Shown: positions 27,254-36,642 of the stretch, one piece after another | Layout of the letters: each line of letters starts with the position of its first letter | Position numbering within the stretch: the first letter of the stretch is position 1 | Origin: Mesorhizobium sp. NZP2298 | GTDB lineage: Bacteria > Pseudomonadota > Alphaproteobacteria > Rhizobiales > Rhizobiaceae | Direction of reading: 5' to 3' | DNA: 64,000 nt | Assembly: GCF_013170825.1 (NCBI RefSeq) | Contig: NZ_CP033365.1 | Span: 1,364,001-1,428,000 of the forward strand | Translations under genes and position numbers: made by a program | The notes under the pieces: model-generated | Seen by the model: only the letters and a program-made list of their open reading frames with translations | Told to the model about the DNA's origin: nothing | Database searches by the model: none

Positions 27254-27300
27254 TTTCCGGCGCCCCCGCAGGGCGCCATAGTCGCTTCGGCTACATCCAG

Positions 27301-27325
27301 GCCCGCCCTTCCGGCGGGCTTTTTT
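27301..27325 (+). terminator. Rho-independent terminator after glmM
   Basis: GCCCGCC and GGCGGGC form a perfect seven-bp stem around a CTTCC loop, followed by six T. Confidence 0.85.
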
Positions 27326-27411
27326 GTTGGGCGGAGTGGTGCCGGTCTCCGGTTGTCGAAATTTGCTTCTGAATCCCTTGGATTTTAGCGATTCGTGGTT
27401 AATCGACAGGG

Positions 27412-27426
27412 TTAAACGCGTTTTAA
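27412..27426 (+). promoter_or_regulatory. CtrA-type box upstream of outer membrane protein gene
   Basis: TTAA, seven bases, TTAA (27412-27415 and 27423-27426), followed by C as in the extended TTAAC consensus. A further TTAA half-site lies at 27399-27402. It is 83 bases before the start codon of the beta-barrel gene. Confidence 0.6.
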
Positions 27427-27508
27427 CTTTTCCAATTCATTATCCACGCTTGAAAGCCAATCTCATTCGGACACGATCGCCGTTCCGAGGTTCCTAGGGG
27501 TGACAAGC

Positions 27509-28345
27509 ATGTTCAATACAGCAAGAAAGACACTGCTCGCGCTGCTGTTTGCGGGCTCGGCCGGACCAGTGTTCGCAGCCGACCTGCCAGAGCCGCAGGT
27601 CGAAGAAGCGCCGCCGCAGGCTGTCTACGAGCAGCCGGCAGAGGTCGGCGGCTGGTATATCCGTGGAGATCTCGACTACCACAAGTCTGATGTGCGCGGC
27701 ATCGACTACACTACCTACACCGTAGATCCCATCACCACCATCATCACGCCTGGCGACCGGAGTTTTGATTTCGGCAAGCTCAAGGGCAGTTTCTCGCTCG
27801 GAGCCGGCGTCGGCTACAAGATCAATGATCATCTGCGCGCGGATGTGACCGCCGACTACTGGTTCAAGTCTGACTTCAATGGCGGTACTTCGGATCTCCT
27901 GACGACATCGACCGAGGTGTCGAAGATGAGCGCCCTGCTGCTGTTGGCCAATGCCTATGTCGATATCGGCACCTGGCATGGCATCACGCCCTATGTCGGC
28001 GCTGGTATCGGTGGCGCGCGCGTCAAGTGGGATACCGTCTACGACCCGAATACCACCGAGACCAATCCCGGAGCATCCAACTGGCGCTTCGCTTACGCTC
28101 TGATGGCCGGTGCTTCCTACTGCCTGACCGACAAGGTCATCCTCGATGCAGGTTACCGCTTCTCCCATATCCAGGGCGGCCGCATGTTCGAATGGGATGC
28201 GAGCAGCTCCGGTCCTGGCTACGACCGCGGCTTCAACACCCACGAGGTGCGAGGCGGCCTGCGCTATCAGTTCGGCGGCAACAATGGGTGCAGTGCACCG
28301 GTGGTTGCCTACCAGCCCGAACCTGAGCCGATCTACACCAAGTAA
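27509..28345 (+). CDS. Omp25/31-type outer membrane beta-barrel protein
   Basis: The 278-residue precursor has a signal peptide ending PVFAADLPEP and alternating beta strands of an eight-stranded barrel, with GWYIRGDLDYHKSD near the mature start, repeated aromatic-ending strands and a terminal HEVRGGLRYQFGG before a cysteine-containing extension. Related proteins in Brucella and rhizobia (Omp25, Omp31, RopB-like) shape the outer membrane. Most of this family end in a C-terminal aromatic residue; here an extra 25 residues follow RYQF, which is unusual. ATG 27509 was preferred over GTG 27500 because of the AGGGG spacing. Confidence 0.85.
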   Translation: MFNTARKTLLALLFAGSAGPVFAADLPEPQVEEAPPQAVYEQPAEVGGWYIRGDLDYHKSDVRGIDYTTYTVDPITTIITPGDRSFDFGKLKGSFSLGAGVGYKINDHLRADVTADYWFKSDFNGGTSDLLTTSTEVSKMSALLLLANAYVDIGTWHGITPYVGAGIGGARVKWDTVYDPNTTETNPGASNWRFAYALMAGASYCLTDKVILDAGYRFSHIQGGRMFEWDASSSGPGYDRGFNTHEVRGGLRYQFGGNNGCSAPVVAYQPEPEPIYTK

Positions 28346-28371
28346 GAAATCCACTGCCTCGAGTATACGCG

Positions 28372-28398
28372 AACCGCCCGGCCTGGCCGGGCGGTTTT
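28372..28398 (+). terminator. Terminator after the first outer membrane protein gene
   Basis: AACCGCCCGGCC and GGCCGGGCGGTT form a perfect 12-bp inverted repeat with a one-base centre (so a four- or five-base loop in practice), followed by TTTT. Confidence 0.8.
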
Positions 28399-28491
28399 CG
28401 TTTGAGCTGCCGCCAATGAGGTGCCCAGGCAGGAGGACAATTTAGGGCGTCATGCATTAGCGAGAATGAATTCGCTAACGCTCTGTTAGCC

Positions 28492-28506
28492 TTAACCGCG
28501 ACTTAA
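28492..28506 (+). promoter_or_regulatory. CtrA-type box upstream of second outer membrane protein gene
   Basis: TTAA, seven bases, TTAA (28492-28495 and 28503-28506) followed by CC, close to the full TTAACC form. It is 81 bases before the start codon, nearly the same distance as in the paralogue at 27412. Another GGTTAAC lies at 28514-28520. Confidence 0.62.
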
Positions 28507-28586
28507 CCACTATGGTTAACAATGCTCCTTGAAACGATGGCTGCCGCTGTGATTGCAAGCGTCGCCAAATCCGGGAGTCGGGGACC

Positions 28587-29351
28587 ATGACACTCACATC
28601 GCGTATCGTGCTGGCGCTTGCCGGATTCGGGTTTTTGCCGCTGACGCCAGCATTGGCCGCCGACTATGATCCGCCGATCTATGTCGACCAGGCGCCCGAC
28701 TATGTACCGGTCGAGGTCGGCTCGGGCTGGTATCTGCGCGGCGATGTCTCGTACCTGGTGCAGAAGAGCTTCAAGAACGATGATTTCGCCTTCACGCCGG
28801 CGAGCTTCAGTGAAAAGGACGATCCGATCTTTGCGAGCATCGGCTTCGGCTACCATTTCAACGACTATCTGCGTGCCGATCTCAATCTCGGCTATCTGCC
28901 CGGCAACAAGATTGGCGTCGGCTATGACGATTCGGGGACCACGGCAGCTTACACTCAGGCGTCGGCCGCCCTGAAGAATTATGCGTACTCGCTCATGCTC
29001 AATGGCTATGTCGACCTTGGCACCTATGTCGGGATTACGCCCTATGTGGGCGGCGGCGTCGGTATCGTGCAGAGCACGAGCAAGCTTTCGGCGAGCTATT
29101 TCACCAACAATAGCGATCCTACCGACGATTTCGTCCAGAGCGATGACAGGACGAAATATTCCCTCGCCTATACGCTGAATGCGGGCCTTGCCTACCAGGT
29201 GACGAAGAACGTTTCCGTCGATCTGGGCTATCAGTATTTCTCCGCCCCGAATGCCGAGTATGTGACGGCCGAAAGCCTGACCTCCTATCCGATCAAAAAG
29301 GGGATCAGCAATCACCAGGTCAAGCTCGGGCTGCGCTACGATCTCTGGTAG
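28587..29351 (+). CDS. Omp25/31-type outer membrane beta-barrel protein (paralogue)
   Basis: A 254-residue precursor with a signal peptide (VLALAGFGFLPLTPALA) and beta-barrel strands: GSGWYLRGDVSYLVQK at the mature start, FASIGFGYHFNDYLRADLNL, VDLGTYVGITPYVGGGVGIV and a final HQVKLGLRYDLW that ends with the aromatic residue needed for BAM recognition. It shares architecture with the preceding gene and lies in the same orientation, so the two are probably an old tandem duplication. A stem-loop follows. Confidence 0.85.
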   Translation: MTLTSRIVLALAGFGFLPLTPALAADYDPPIYVDQAPDYVPVEVGSGWYLRGDVSYLVQKSFKNDDFAFTPASFSEKDDPIFASIGFGYHFNDYLRADLNLGYLPGNKIGVGYDDSGTTAAYTQASAALKNYAYSLMLNGYVDLGTYVGITPYVGGGVGIVQSTSKLSASYFTNNSDPTDDFVQSDDRTKYSLAYTLNAGLAYQVTKNVSVDLGYQYFSAPNAEYVTAESLTSYPIKKGISNHQVKLGLRYDLW

Positions 29352-29375
29352 GCCCGGGATAGATCAGCATTTTGG

Positions 29376-29400
29376 CGGCGGATCCCCGTGGTCCGCCGTT
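29376..29400 (+). terminator. Stem-loop after second outer membrane protein gene
   Basis: CGGCGGA and TCCGCCG form a seven-bp stem around a nine-base loop, followed by TTTGCGTTTG. The T run is short, so the call is moderate. Confidence 0.6.
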
Positions 29401-29500
29401 TGCGTTTGAAATCACGCAATCCTGATCGCTGATCGCCGGTATCCCGGCAGCGACAAAAACTTTCCTCTTGACGCCCGAAGCCTGAACGCATATCGCCGTC

Positions 29501-29552
29501 CGTGGGCCACCCCTCCCCAACGAGGGGCCACTATCTGGAAGGATAGACCACG
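29501..29552 (+). promoter_or_regulatory. serC-type leader RNA with its promoter
   Basis: A promoter CTTGAC (29467-29472) and CATATC (29489-29494) predicts a start near 29501, directly at a hairpin in which GTGG (29502-29505) pairs with CCAC (29528-29531) and CCCCTC (29510-29515) with GAGGGG (29522-29527). GAAGGAT follows as the ribosome binding site. Alphaproteobacteria are known to have a conserved structure of this kind (the serC motif) before serC; membership here is judged by position and shape only. Its ligand or trigger is unknown. Confidence 0.6.
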
Positions 29553-30728
29553 ATGACGACGCATACGAAGCCCGGACTCCGTCCGGCAAACCCCAATTTC
29601 TCCTCAGGTCCCTGCGCAAAACGTCCCGGCTGGTCAGTCGAGGCGCTCAAAAACGCCGCGCTCGGCCGCTCCCACCGCGCCAAGATCGGCAAGACCAAGC
29701 TCGAACAGGCGATCGAGCTGACGCGCGAAATCCTCCAGGTCCCGGCGGACTACCGCATCGGCATCGTGCCGGCGTCCGACACCGGTGCGGTCGAGATGGC
29801 ACTGTGGTCGCTGCTCGGCGAGCGCGGCGTCGACATGGTCGCCTGGGAAAGCTTTGGTTCCGGCTGGGTCACCGACGTGGTCAAGCAGTTGAAGCTGCCC
29901 GACGTGCGCAAGCTCGAGGCCGGCTACGGCGAATTGCCGGATCTCACCAAGATCGACTTCGACCGCGACGTGGTCTTCACCTGGAACGGCACGACGTCGG
30001 GCGTGCGCGTGCCGAACGGCGATTTCATTCCCGCCGATCGCAAGGGCCTGACCATTTGCGACGCGACTTCGGCCGCCTTCGCGCAGAGGCTCGATTTCGA
30101 AAAGCTCGATGTCGTCACCTTCTCCTGGCAGAAGGTGCTGGGCGGCGAGGGTGCGCATGGCATGCTGATCCTGTCGCCACGTGCGGTTGCGCGACTGGAG
30201 AGCTACAAGCCCTCATGGCCGCTGCCGAAAATCTTCCGCCTGACCTCGGGCGGCAAGCTGATCGAAGGCATTTTCAAGGGCGAGACCATCAACACGCCGT
30301 CGATGCTGTGCGTCGAGGACTATCTCGACGCACTCCTCTGGGCGAAGTCGATCGGCGGTCTTGATGCCCTGGTCGCAAGGGCGGATGCCAATGCGGCGGT
30401 TCTCGATGGCTTTGTCGGCAAATCGTCCTGGCTGGGCCATCTCGCCGCCCTGCCGGCGACGCGGTCGAATACTTCGGTCTGCCTGTCCTTCACCGATCCG
30501 GATATCGCGGCGCTCGACGCCGACGGACAGGCGGCTTTCGCCAAGGGTCTTGTCTCAGTGCTCGACAAGGAAGGGGTCGCCTACGACATCGGCTCCTACC
30601 GCGACGCGCCTCCTGGCCTTCGCATCTGGTGTGGCGCGACCGTCGAGACCTCCGATCTCGAAGCGCTGCTGCCATGGCTCGACTGGGCCTTCGCGGCACA
30701 GAAGGCTTCGCTGAAAGCGGCTGCCTGA
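29553..30728 (+). CDS. serC: Phosphoserine aminotransferase SerC
   Basis: SerC makes 3-phosphoserine from 3-phosphohydroxypyruvate with glutamate (and acts in pyridoxal phosphate synthesis). The 391-residue protein is a fold-type I aminotransferase; the PLP lysine is in [17 protein letters not shown], and [19 protein letters not shown] is the family start. It matches the longer alphaproteobacterial/archaeal-like form rather than the 360-residue E. coli form. It is followed after 64 bases by serA, with a GC-rich palindrome between. Confidence 0.96.
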   Translation: MTTHTKPGLRPANPNFSSGPCAKRPGWSVEALKNAALGRSHRAKIGKTKLEQAIELTREILQVPADYRIGIVPASDTGAVEMALWSLLGERGVDMVAWESFGSGWVTDVVKQLKLPDVRKLEAGYGELPDLTKIDFDRDVVFTWNGTTSGVRVPNGDFIPADRKGLTICDATSAAFAQRLDFEKLDVVTFSWQKVLGGEGAHGMLILSPRAVARLESYKPSWPLPKIFRLTSGGKLIEGIFKGETINTPSMLCVEDYLDALLWAKSIGGLDALVARADANAAVLDGFVGKSSWLGHLAALPATRSNTSVCLSFTDPDIAALDADGQAAFAKGLVSVLDKEGVAYDIGSYRDAPPGLRIWCGATVETSDLEALLPWLDWAFAAQKASLKAAA

Positions 30729-30738
30729 GATTTCCGTG

Positions 30739-30756
30739 GCGGCCCGCGGGCCGCCC
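30739..30756 (+). other. Perfect GC palindrome between serC and serA
   Basis: An 18-base perfect palindrome (GGCGGCCCG and its complement) lies in the serC-serA spacer with no T run after it. It could stabilise the upstream mRNA or attenuate readthrough into serA. Confidence 0.5.
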
Positions 30757-30792
30757 ATTCCCGGATCAATCCCATTTTTCAAGGAGGTCGCC

Positions 30793-32394
30793 ATGGCGCC
30801 CCGTGTTCTCGTCTCTGACAAACTCTCTCCCACCGCCGTGCAGATATTCAAGGATCGCGGCGTCGAGGTCGACTACCTGCCCGATCTCGGCAAGGACAAG
30901 GAAAAGCTGCTCGAGGTTATCGGCCAGTATGACGGCCTCGCGATCCGCTCGGCGACCAAGGTCACCGAAAAGCTGATCAACGCCGCCACCAGGCTCAAGG
31001 TCATCGGACGCGCCGGCATCGGCGTCGACAATGTCGATATCCCGGCGGCGAGCCGCAAGGGTATCATCGTGATGAACACGCCCTTCGGCAATTCGATCAC
31101 GACGGCCGAACACGCCGTGGCGATGATCTTCGCGCTCGCCCGACAGATCCCGGAAGCCAACGCCTCGACCCATGCCGGCAAGTGGGAGAAGAACCGCTTC
31201 ATGGGCGTCGAGATCACCGGCAAGACGCTGGGCGTCATCGGCTGCGGCAACATCGGGTCGATCGTCGCCACGCGTGGCGTCGGCTTGAAGATGCATGTCG
31301 TTGCCTTCGACCCGTTCCTCTCGGACAAGCGCGCCGAGGAACTCGGCGTCGACAAGGTGGAACTCGACGAACTCTTCGCCCGCGCGGACTTCATCACGTT
31401 GCACACGCCGCTGACCGACAAGACGCGCAACATCATCGATGCCGGGGCAATCGCCAAGATGAAGAACGGCGTGCGCATCATCAATTGCGCCCGCGGCGGA
31501 CTGGTCGTCGAGGCCGATCTGATCGCGGCGCTGAAGAGCGGCAAGGTGGCGGGCGCCGGCATCGACGTGTTCGAGGTCGAACCGGCAGAGCAGAACCCCC
31601 TGTTCGGCATGGAAAACGTGGTGGCCACGCCGCATCTCGGTGCCTCGACGGCGGAAGCGCAGGAGAACGTCGCGCTGCAGGTCGCCGAACAGATGTCGGA
31701 TTACCTGATCAAGGGCGCCGTCTCCAATGCCATCAACATGCCTTCGATCACGGCGGAAGAAGCGCCGCGGCTGAAGCCGTTCGTCAAGCTCGCCGAAGTG
31801 CTCGGCGCCTTTGTCGGCCAGGTCACCGAGGATCCGATCAAGGAGGTCGAGATCCTGTTCGACGGCTCGACCGCGACGATGAACACGCGCGCACTGATCA
31901 GTGCCGCCCTTGCCGGGCTGATCCGGCCGCAGGTCGCCGACGTCAACATGGTTTCAGCGCCGATCATGGTGAAGGAGCGCGGCATCATCGTCGCCGAGGT
32001 CAAGCGGGACAAGTCGGGCGTATTCGACGGGTACATCAAGCTCACCGTCAAGACCGAGCACATGACGCGCTCGATCGCCGGCACCTGCTTCTCCGACGGC
32101 AAGCCGCGCTTCATCCAGATCAAGGGCATCAACCTCGACGCCGAGGTCGGCCAGCACATGCTCTACACGACCAATGCCGACGCGCCAGGCATCATCGGCC
32201 TGCTCGGCACGGTGTGTGGCGAGAATGGCGTCAACATCGCCAACTTCCAGCTTGGCCGTAACCGGCCGGGCGGCGACGCCATCGCGCTGCTCTATCTCGA
32301 TGCGCCGTTCCCGGAGAAGGTGCTGGAGCAGGTGCGGGCGCACAAGTCGATCGACTCGGCCAAGCGGCTGCAGTTCGACGTGGGCGGGATCTGA
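30793..32394 (+). CDS. serA: D-3-phosphoglycerate dehydrogenase SerA
   Basis: SerA performs the first step of serine synthesis. The 533-residue protein is the long form: a catalytic domain with VIGRAGIGVDNVDI, the Rossmann motif LGVIGCGNIGS, catalytic Arg in NCARGGLVVEADL and His in VATPHLGASTAEA, then an allosteric substrate-binding domain (about 315-450) and a C-terminal ACT domain (HMLYTTNADAPGIIGLLGTV) that senses serine. ATG 30793 has AAGGAGG six bases upstream; the frame is open further but not conserved. Confidence 0.97.
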   Translation: MAPRVLVSDKLSPTAVQIFKDRGVEVDYLPDLGKDKEKLLEVIGQYDGLAIRSATKVTEKLINAATRLKVIGRAGIGVDNVDIPAASRKGIIVMNTPFGNSITTAEHAVAMIFALARQIPEANASTHAGKWEKNRFMGVEITGKTLGVIGCGNIGSIVATRGVGLKMHVVAFDPFLSDKRAEELGVDKVELDELFARADFITLHTPLTDKTRNIIDAGAIAKMKNGVRIINCARGGLVVEADLIAALKSGKVAGAGIDVFEVEPAEQNPLFGMENVVATPHLGASTAEAQENVALQVAEQMSDYLIKGAVSNAINMPSITAEEAPRLKPFVKLAEVLGAFVGQVTEDPIKEVEILFDGSTATMNTRALISAALAGLIRPQVADVNMVSAPIMVKERGIIVAEVKRDKSGVFDGYIKLTVKTEHMTRSIAGTCFSDGKPRFIQIKGINLDAEVGQHMLYTTNADAPGIIGLLGTVCGENGVNIANFQLGRNRPGGDAIALLYLDAPFPEKVLEQVRAHKSIDSAKRLQFDVGGI

Positions 32395-32417
32395 CCCCCG
32401 CCTTTCCCAGAGATCGG

Positions 32418-32441
32418 AAGGCGCGGCCTATGTCGCGCCTT
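32418..32441. terminator. Bidirectional stem-loop at the serA/EamA convergence
   Basis: AAGGCGCG and CGCGCCTT form an eight-bp perfect stem with an eight-base loop. The stop codon of the minus-strand EamA gene lies in the loop, so the same hairpin can serve both converging genes. Confidence 0.65.
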
Positions 32442-33360
32442 CTTGCTGCTCGGCACGCCTTGGCGGCGGGATCATCGCCATCTTGCGCCCGCTGTATTCG
32501 GCAAGCGCGATGCCGCCCAGCACGAGGACCAGCGCCAGTGCCTGATAGAGCTGAAACGTCTCGCCGACGATCAGCACCGAAAGCAGCGTGCCGAAGATCG
32601 GCACCAGGTTGATGAACAGGCCGGCGCGGTTGGCGCCGATCAACTCGTTGCCCCTGATGTAGGTTACCTGCGAAATGACCGAGGCGCCGATCGCGGTATA
32701 GACGATCACGGTCCAGCCGCGCGCGTCGGGCACGATGGCCTTGCCGGCGGCGACCTCCCACAGGAGGAAGGGCAGAGAGGTGACGAGCGCGGCGACCGAC
32801 ATGGCCAACATCAGGCTCTGCCAGTGCATCACCGGTTTCAGCCGCAAGCCGACCGTATAGCCGCTGTAGAGGACGACCGCGACCAGCATGATGGCGTCGC
32901 CGAAATTGAGTTCCAGCGTCAGCAGTCGGCGCGGGTCGCCGTGGCAGGCGGTCAGGATCACGCCGGCAATGGTCAGCACGACGCCGGCAATCTGCGCCCA
33001 ACTCACACGCAGGCGGAAGAAGATGAAGTTGGCGACGATGATCAGCACCGGCATCGCCGCCTGTTCGATCGAGACGTTGATGGCTGTCGTGTAGTTGAGC
33101 GCCGTATAGAAGATGGTGTTGAACAGGGTGAAGCCGCTGGCCCCAAGTGCCACCAGCACGAACCAGTGCCGGCGCACCACCGGCCAATCCTGCTGGATCG
33201 TGCGCCAGCCGATCGGCAGCAGGATCGCGACCGCCAGCACCCAGCGCAGGAAGACCAACGTCATCGGCGAGACATGATCGACCGCCAGCTTGCCTGCCAC
33301 CGAATTGCCTCCCCACAGCAAGGTGGTGAGCAGCAGGAATATGTAGGCGCTTCGATGCAT
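32428..33360 (-). CDS. EamA/DMT-family exporter
   Basis: The 310-residue protein has ten hydrophobic helices in two EamA repeats, opening with SAYIFLLLTTLLWGGNSVAG and including INVSIEQAAMPVLIIVANFI and the second-half motif NLVPIFGTLLSVLIVGETF. It exports unknown small molecules. It converges with serA, and a regulator is not adjacent. It is not closely related to the EamA protein at 2773 beyond the family pattern. The C-terminus is basic and Pro-rich, ending after the last helix. Confidence 0.88.
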   Translation of the reverse strand: MHRSAYIFLLLTTLLWGGNSVAGKLAVDHVSPMTLVFLRWVLAVAILLPIGWRTIQQDWPVVRRHWFVLVALGASGFTLFNTIFYTALNYTTAINVSIEQAAMPVLIIVANFIFFRLRVSWAQIAGVVLTIAGVILTACHGDPRRLLTLELNFGDAIMLVAVVLYSGYTVGLRLKPVMHWQSLMLAMSVAALVTSLPFLLWEVAAGKAIVPDARGWTVIVYTAIGASVISQVTYIRGNELIGANRAGLFINLVPIFGTLLSVLIVGETFQLYQALALVLVLGGIALAEYSGRKMAMIPPPRRAEQQEGAT

Positions 33361-33573
33361 CGCGGGATTCCAGCTGCGGCGGGCGCGCCGGGGTGTTTGC
33401 CGGCCTACTGCGCCGGCGAGCCCAAGTAAATGATGTCAAAGCCGAAAATTGTTGTGCCTCAGGGCATTTTCGGCGGCAAAGAAAGGTCGCACTCGCGAGG
33501 TCTTGACGCTATAGAGGCCTGTCGTTTCGAACCATATCCAGGCCGCTCGGCGGCATCTCAAGGGAAAAGAAAC

Positions 33574-34872
33574 ATGGCCAATGTGGTGGTCGTCGGCTCG
33601 CAGTGGGGTGACGAAGGCAAGGGCAAGATCGTCGACTGGCTGTCGGAGCGCGCCGATGTCGTGGTGCGTTTCCAGGGTGGCCACAATGCCGGCCACACGC
33701 TGGTCGTCGACGGCAAGGTCTACAAACTGTCGCTGTTGCCGTCCGGTGTCGTGCGGCAGGGCAAGCTGTCCATCATCGGCAATGGCGTGGTCTTCGACCC
33801 GCATGCTTTCGTGGCCGAAGTGGCGAAACTCAAGGCGCAGGGCGTCGAAGTGACGCCAGATCGCCTGAAAATAGCCGAAAACACAGCGCTTATCCTGTCG
33901 GTGCACCGGGAGCTGGACGGATTCCGCGAGGACGCCGCCTCAAATTCCGGAACGAAGATTGGCACGACCCGCCGGGGTATCGGTCCGGCCTATGAGGACA
34001 AGGTGGGTCGGCGCGCGGTGCGGGTGATGGATCTGGCGGATTTGGACACGCTTCCCCTGAAGGTCGACAGGTTGCTGACGCATCACAATGCGCTGCGCCG
34101 TGGGCTTGGCCACGCGGAAGTCACGCATGACGCGATCATGGCGGAGTTGACGTCGGTCGCGGATGAGATCCTGCCCTATATGGACCGTGTCTGGAAAATC
34201 CTCGACGACAAGCGCCGCGCCGGCGAGCGCATCCTGTTCGAGGGCGCGCAAGGCACGCTGCTCGATATCGATCACGGCACTTATCCCTTCGTCACCTCAT
34301 CCAACACGGTGGCCGGACAGGCCGCCGCCGGCTCCGGTGTCGGTCCGGGCGCCATCGGCTACGTGCTCGGCATCACCAAGGCCTACACGACGCGCGTTGG
34401 CGAAGGTCCGTTCCCAACCGAACAGAAGAACGAGATCGGCGAATTCCTCGGCACGCGCGGTCATGAGTTCGGCGTCGTCACCGGGCGCAAGCGCCGCTGC
34501 GGCTGGTTCGACGCGGTGCTGGTGCGCCAGGCCGTCGCCGTCAACGGCATCAAGGGCATCGCGCTGACCAAGCTCGACGTGCTCGATGGGCTGGACGAGA
34601 TCAAGGTCTGCACCGGCTACCGTCTCGATGGCGAGACGATCGACTACCTGCCGGCGAGCCAGGGCGCGCAGGCCCGTGTCGAGCCGGTCTACGAGACGCT
34701 GGAGGGGTGGAAAGGCACCACTGCCGGCGCGCGCAGCTGGAACGACCTGCCGGCCCAGGCGGTCAAATATGTCCGCTACATCGAGGAGTTGATCGGCGCG
34801 CCGGTAGCACTCCTCTCCACCAGCCCGGAACGGGATGACACGATACTTGTGACCGATCCGTTTCAAGACTAG
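33574..34872 (+). CDS. purA: Adenylosuccinate synthetase PurA
   Basis: PurA makes adenylosuccinate from IMP, aspartate and GTP. The 432-residue protein begins [20 protein letters not shown] with the GTP loop and the catalytic Asp/His pair ([15 protein letters not shown]), contains [18 protein letters not shown] for IMP binding, and [20 protein letters not shown], then the C-terminal base-recognition [18 protein letters not shown]. The start at 33574 was chosen because it gives the family N-terminus; the frame is open 144 bases further up. GGGAAAAGAAAC precedes it. Confidence 0.97.
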   Translation: MANVVVVGSQWGDEGKGKIVDWLSERADVVVRFQGGHNAGHTLVVDGKVYKLSLLPSGVVRQGKLSIIGNGVVFDPHAFVAEVAKLKAQGVEVTPDRLKIAENTALILSVHRELDGFREDAASNSGTKIGTTRRGIGPAYEDKVGRRAVRVMDLADLDTLPLKVDRLLTHHNALRRGLGHAEVTHDAIMAELTSVADEILPYMDRVWKILDDKRRAGERILFEGAQGTLLDIDHGTYPFVTSSNTVAGQAAAGSGVGPGAIGYVLGITKAYTTRVGEGPFPTEQKNEIGEFLGTRGHEFGVVTGRKRRCGWFDAVLVRQAVAVNGIKGIALTKLDVLDGLDEIKVCTGYRLDGETIDYLPASQGAQARVEPVYETLEGWKGTTAGARSWNDLPAQAVKYVRYIEELIGAPVALLSTSPERDDTILVTDPFQD

Positions 34873-34947
34873 TTTCTGAAGCCTTTCCGGGCATCGCGGC
34901 TGATTTGCGGGGGCCGGCGCGGGCGCAAAATACAGGTCGACTGAAGC

Positions 34948-36600
34948 ATGGCAGATTTCGTTGCTATTCTGAAAAAGGCGCTCGACAAGCACGGCGACGA
35001 GACGCCCGAGAAGCGTACGCGCATCTATGACAGCGTTCGAACCATGCTGGCGAAGAAGCTTGCGGAATATTCGCCGCCGCCGGCTCCCGAAGCCATAAAC
35101 ACGCAGAAGCGCTCGCTGGAAGACGCCATCGTGGTCGTCGAGCGGGACTATGCCAAGAGCGTGCCGGAAACAGACCCGCTCGCCGAGCTGGAGCACATTT
35201 TTTCCTCCATCGACCGCAACAAGAACCAGCCGAGCCACACGCGCCAGCCGGCGAAGGCCGAGCCGGCGTGGCCGACGCCGCCAGCCGCCAAGCCGGAACC
35301 CTACCGGCCGGCGCCACCGCCCGCCGCCAAGGCCGAGCCGAGCTGGCAGAAGCCCACGCCGGTGCAACCGGCGGCTCCGAACCTTGCCGACCATGCCTTG
35401 CCGGGCATGGATGCGGACCAGGACGATGACCGGGCCGATGTCTTCCCGAATGACGAAGAGCCGGAGGCGGCCGATACATTCCAGCGCTTGCGTCCGGCCG
35501 AACGCAAGCGCAGCTATGGCGGGCTGATCGCCGCCGTTGCCGCCTTGCTGGTCGTTGCCGGCGGCGGCTATGGCATCTGGCTGAACAAGGACGCCTTCAG
35601 CAGGATGCTGGGCCTGGACGGCGGCAAGGTTGTTGCCAAGACCGAGCCGGTGAAACCGGCGCCGGCCAAGCCGGCTACCGACGCTCCGGCGACGCCACCG
35701 GTGCCGGCAGCCGGCGCCGAAGGAACCAAATTCACGCAGCGCCTGACGCCTGAAGGCGGCGAAACCGATCCCGGCCCGGCCGGGGGACAAAGCGGCATAG
35801 GCGAGGGTGAATCCGTCGCCGCGCTGACGACGCCACCTTCGGCGACCAACGCCCCGGCCACTCCGCCACCAGTCACCGGCGCGCCTGCCGCGACCACGCC
35901 TGCGCCGGGTGCCGCACCCGCGACACCGCCCGCCAACGGAACCGCACCCGCGGCACCGGCCGATGCCGCCGCCACACCGTCGCCCGCGCCGGCGGGCGCC
36001 TCGCCCGCGGCGCCGGCGGCCGCTCCGGCGACGGAAGCTTCGGTGCCGGTTGGCCAGAAGGCGATCTTCTATGAGGAGCGCACCAGCACGGCACAGGGGT
36101 CGGCCGAGCCCGGCAGCATCGTCTGGTCCCTGGTGCAGGAATCGCCAGGTGGCGACCTGCCGCCCGAGCCGGCGATCCGTGCCGAGGCGACCATCCCCGG
36201 CAAGGATATCCAGTTGCGCATGACCATCCGCCGCAACACCGACCAGACGCTGCCGGCCAGCCATATCATCGAGATGATCTTTCTGACGCCCGACGGTTTC
36301 GAAGGCGGCGGTGTCGACAACATCCTGCGCGTCGCCATGAAGAGCTCCGAACAGGATGCCGGCAGCCCACTGATCGGCATTCCGGCCAAGATCGCCGACG
36401 GCTTCTTCCTCGTCGCGCTCAACGACACCAAGGCCGACGAGGACGCCAACATGACCCTGTTGCGCGGCCAGGACTGGATCGACGTACCGGTGGTCTACAA
36501 GACCGGACGGCGGGCGCTGCTGACCATGGAAAAAGGTATTCCCGGCGAGAAGGTGTTCGACGAGGCGATCAAGGCCTGGCAGGCGAAGACGGCAGGCTGA
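34948..36600 (+). CDS. Single-pass membrane protein with Ala/Pro-rich periplasmic region, unknown function
   Basis: The 550-residue protein has a cytoplasmic N-terminal helical part (ADFVAILKKALDKHGDETPE, about 1-80), a Pro/Ala-rich linker, one membrane helix at about residues 190-213 (GGLIAAVAALLVVAGGGYGI), a very Ala/Pro-rich stretch (about 235-365) and a C-terminal globular domain (about 370-550; AIFYEERTSTAQGSAEPGSI and IEMIFLTPDGFEGGGVDNIL). I do not recognise a named family, but the gene follows purA in rhizobia (from memory). The domain order suggests a signal relay across the inner membrane. Confidence 0.75.
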   Translation: MADFVAILKKALDKHGDETPEKRTRIYDSVRTMLAKKLAEYSPPPAPEAINTQKRSLEDAIVVVERDYAKSVPETDPLAELEHIFSSIDRNKNQPSHTRQPAKAEPAWPTPPAAKPEPYRPAPPPAAKAEPSWQKPTPVQPAAPNLADHALPGMDADQDDDRADVFPNDEEPEAADTFQRLRPAERKRSYGGLIAAVAALLVVAGGGYGIWLNKDAFSRMLGLDGGKVVAKTEPVKPAPAKPATDAPATPPVPAAGAEGTKFTQRLTPEGGETDPGPAGGQSGIGEGESVAALTTPPSATNAPATPPPVTGAPAATTPAPGAAPATPPANGTAPAAPADAAATPSPAPAGASPAAPAAAPATEASVPVGQKAIFYEERTSTAQGSAEPGSIVWSLVQESPGGDLPPEPAIRAEATIPGKDIQLRMTIRRNTDQTLPASHIIEMIFLTPDGFEGGGVDNILRVAMKSSEQDAGSPLIGIPAKIADGFFLVALNDTKADEDANMTLLRGQDWIDVPVVYKTGRRALLTMEKGIPGEKVFDEAIKAWQAKTAG

Positions 36601-36642
36601 GAGAGCGGCCGTTTCAAGAGCAGTATGGCTATAGTCACGGGG

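Noticed and set aside
34297..36264. A 655-residue minus-strand frame across purA and the membrane protein gene
   Set aside because: It is highly Arg/Gly/His-rich and lies antisense to two well-supported genes.
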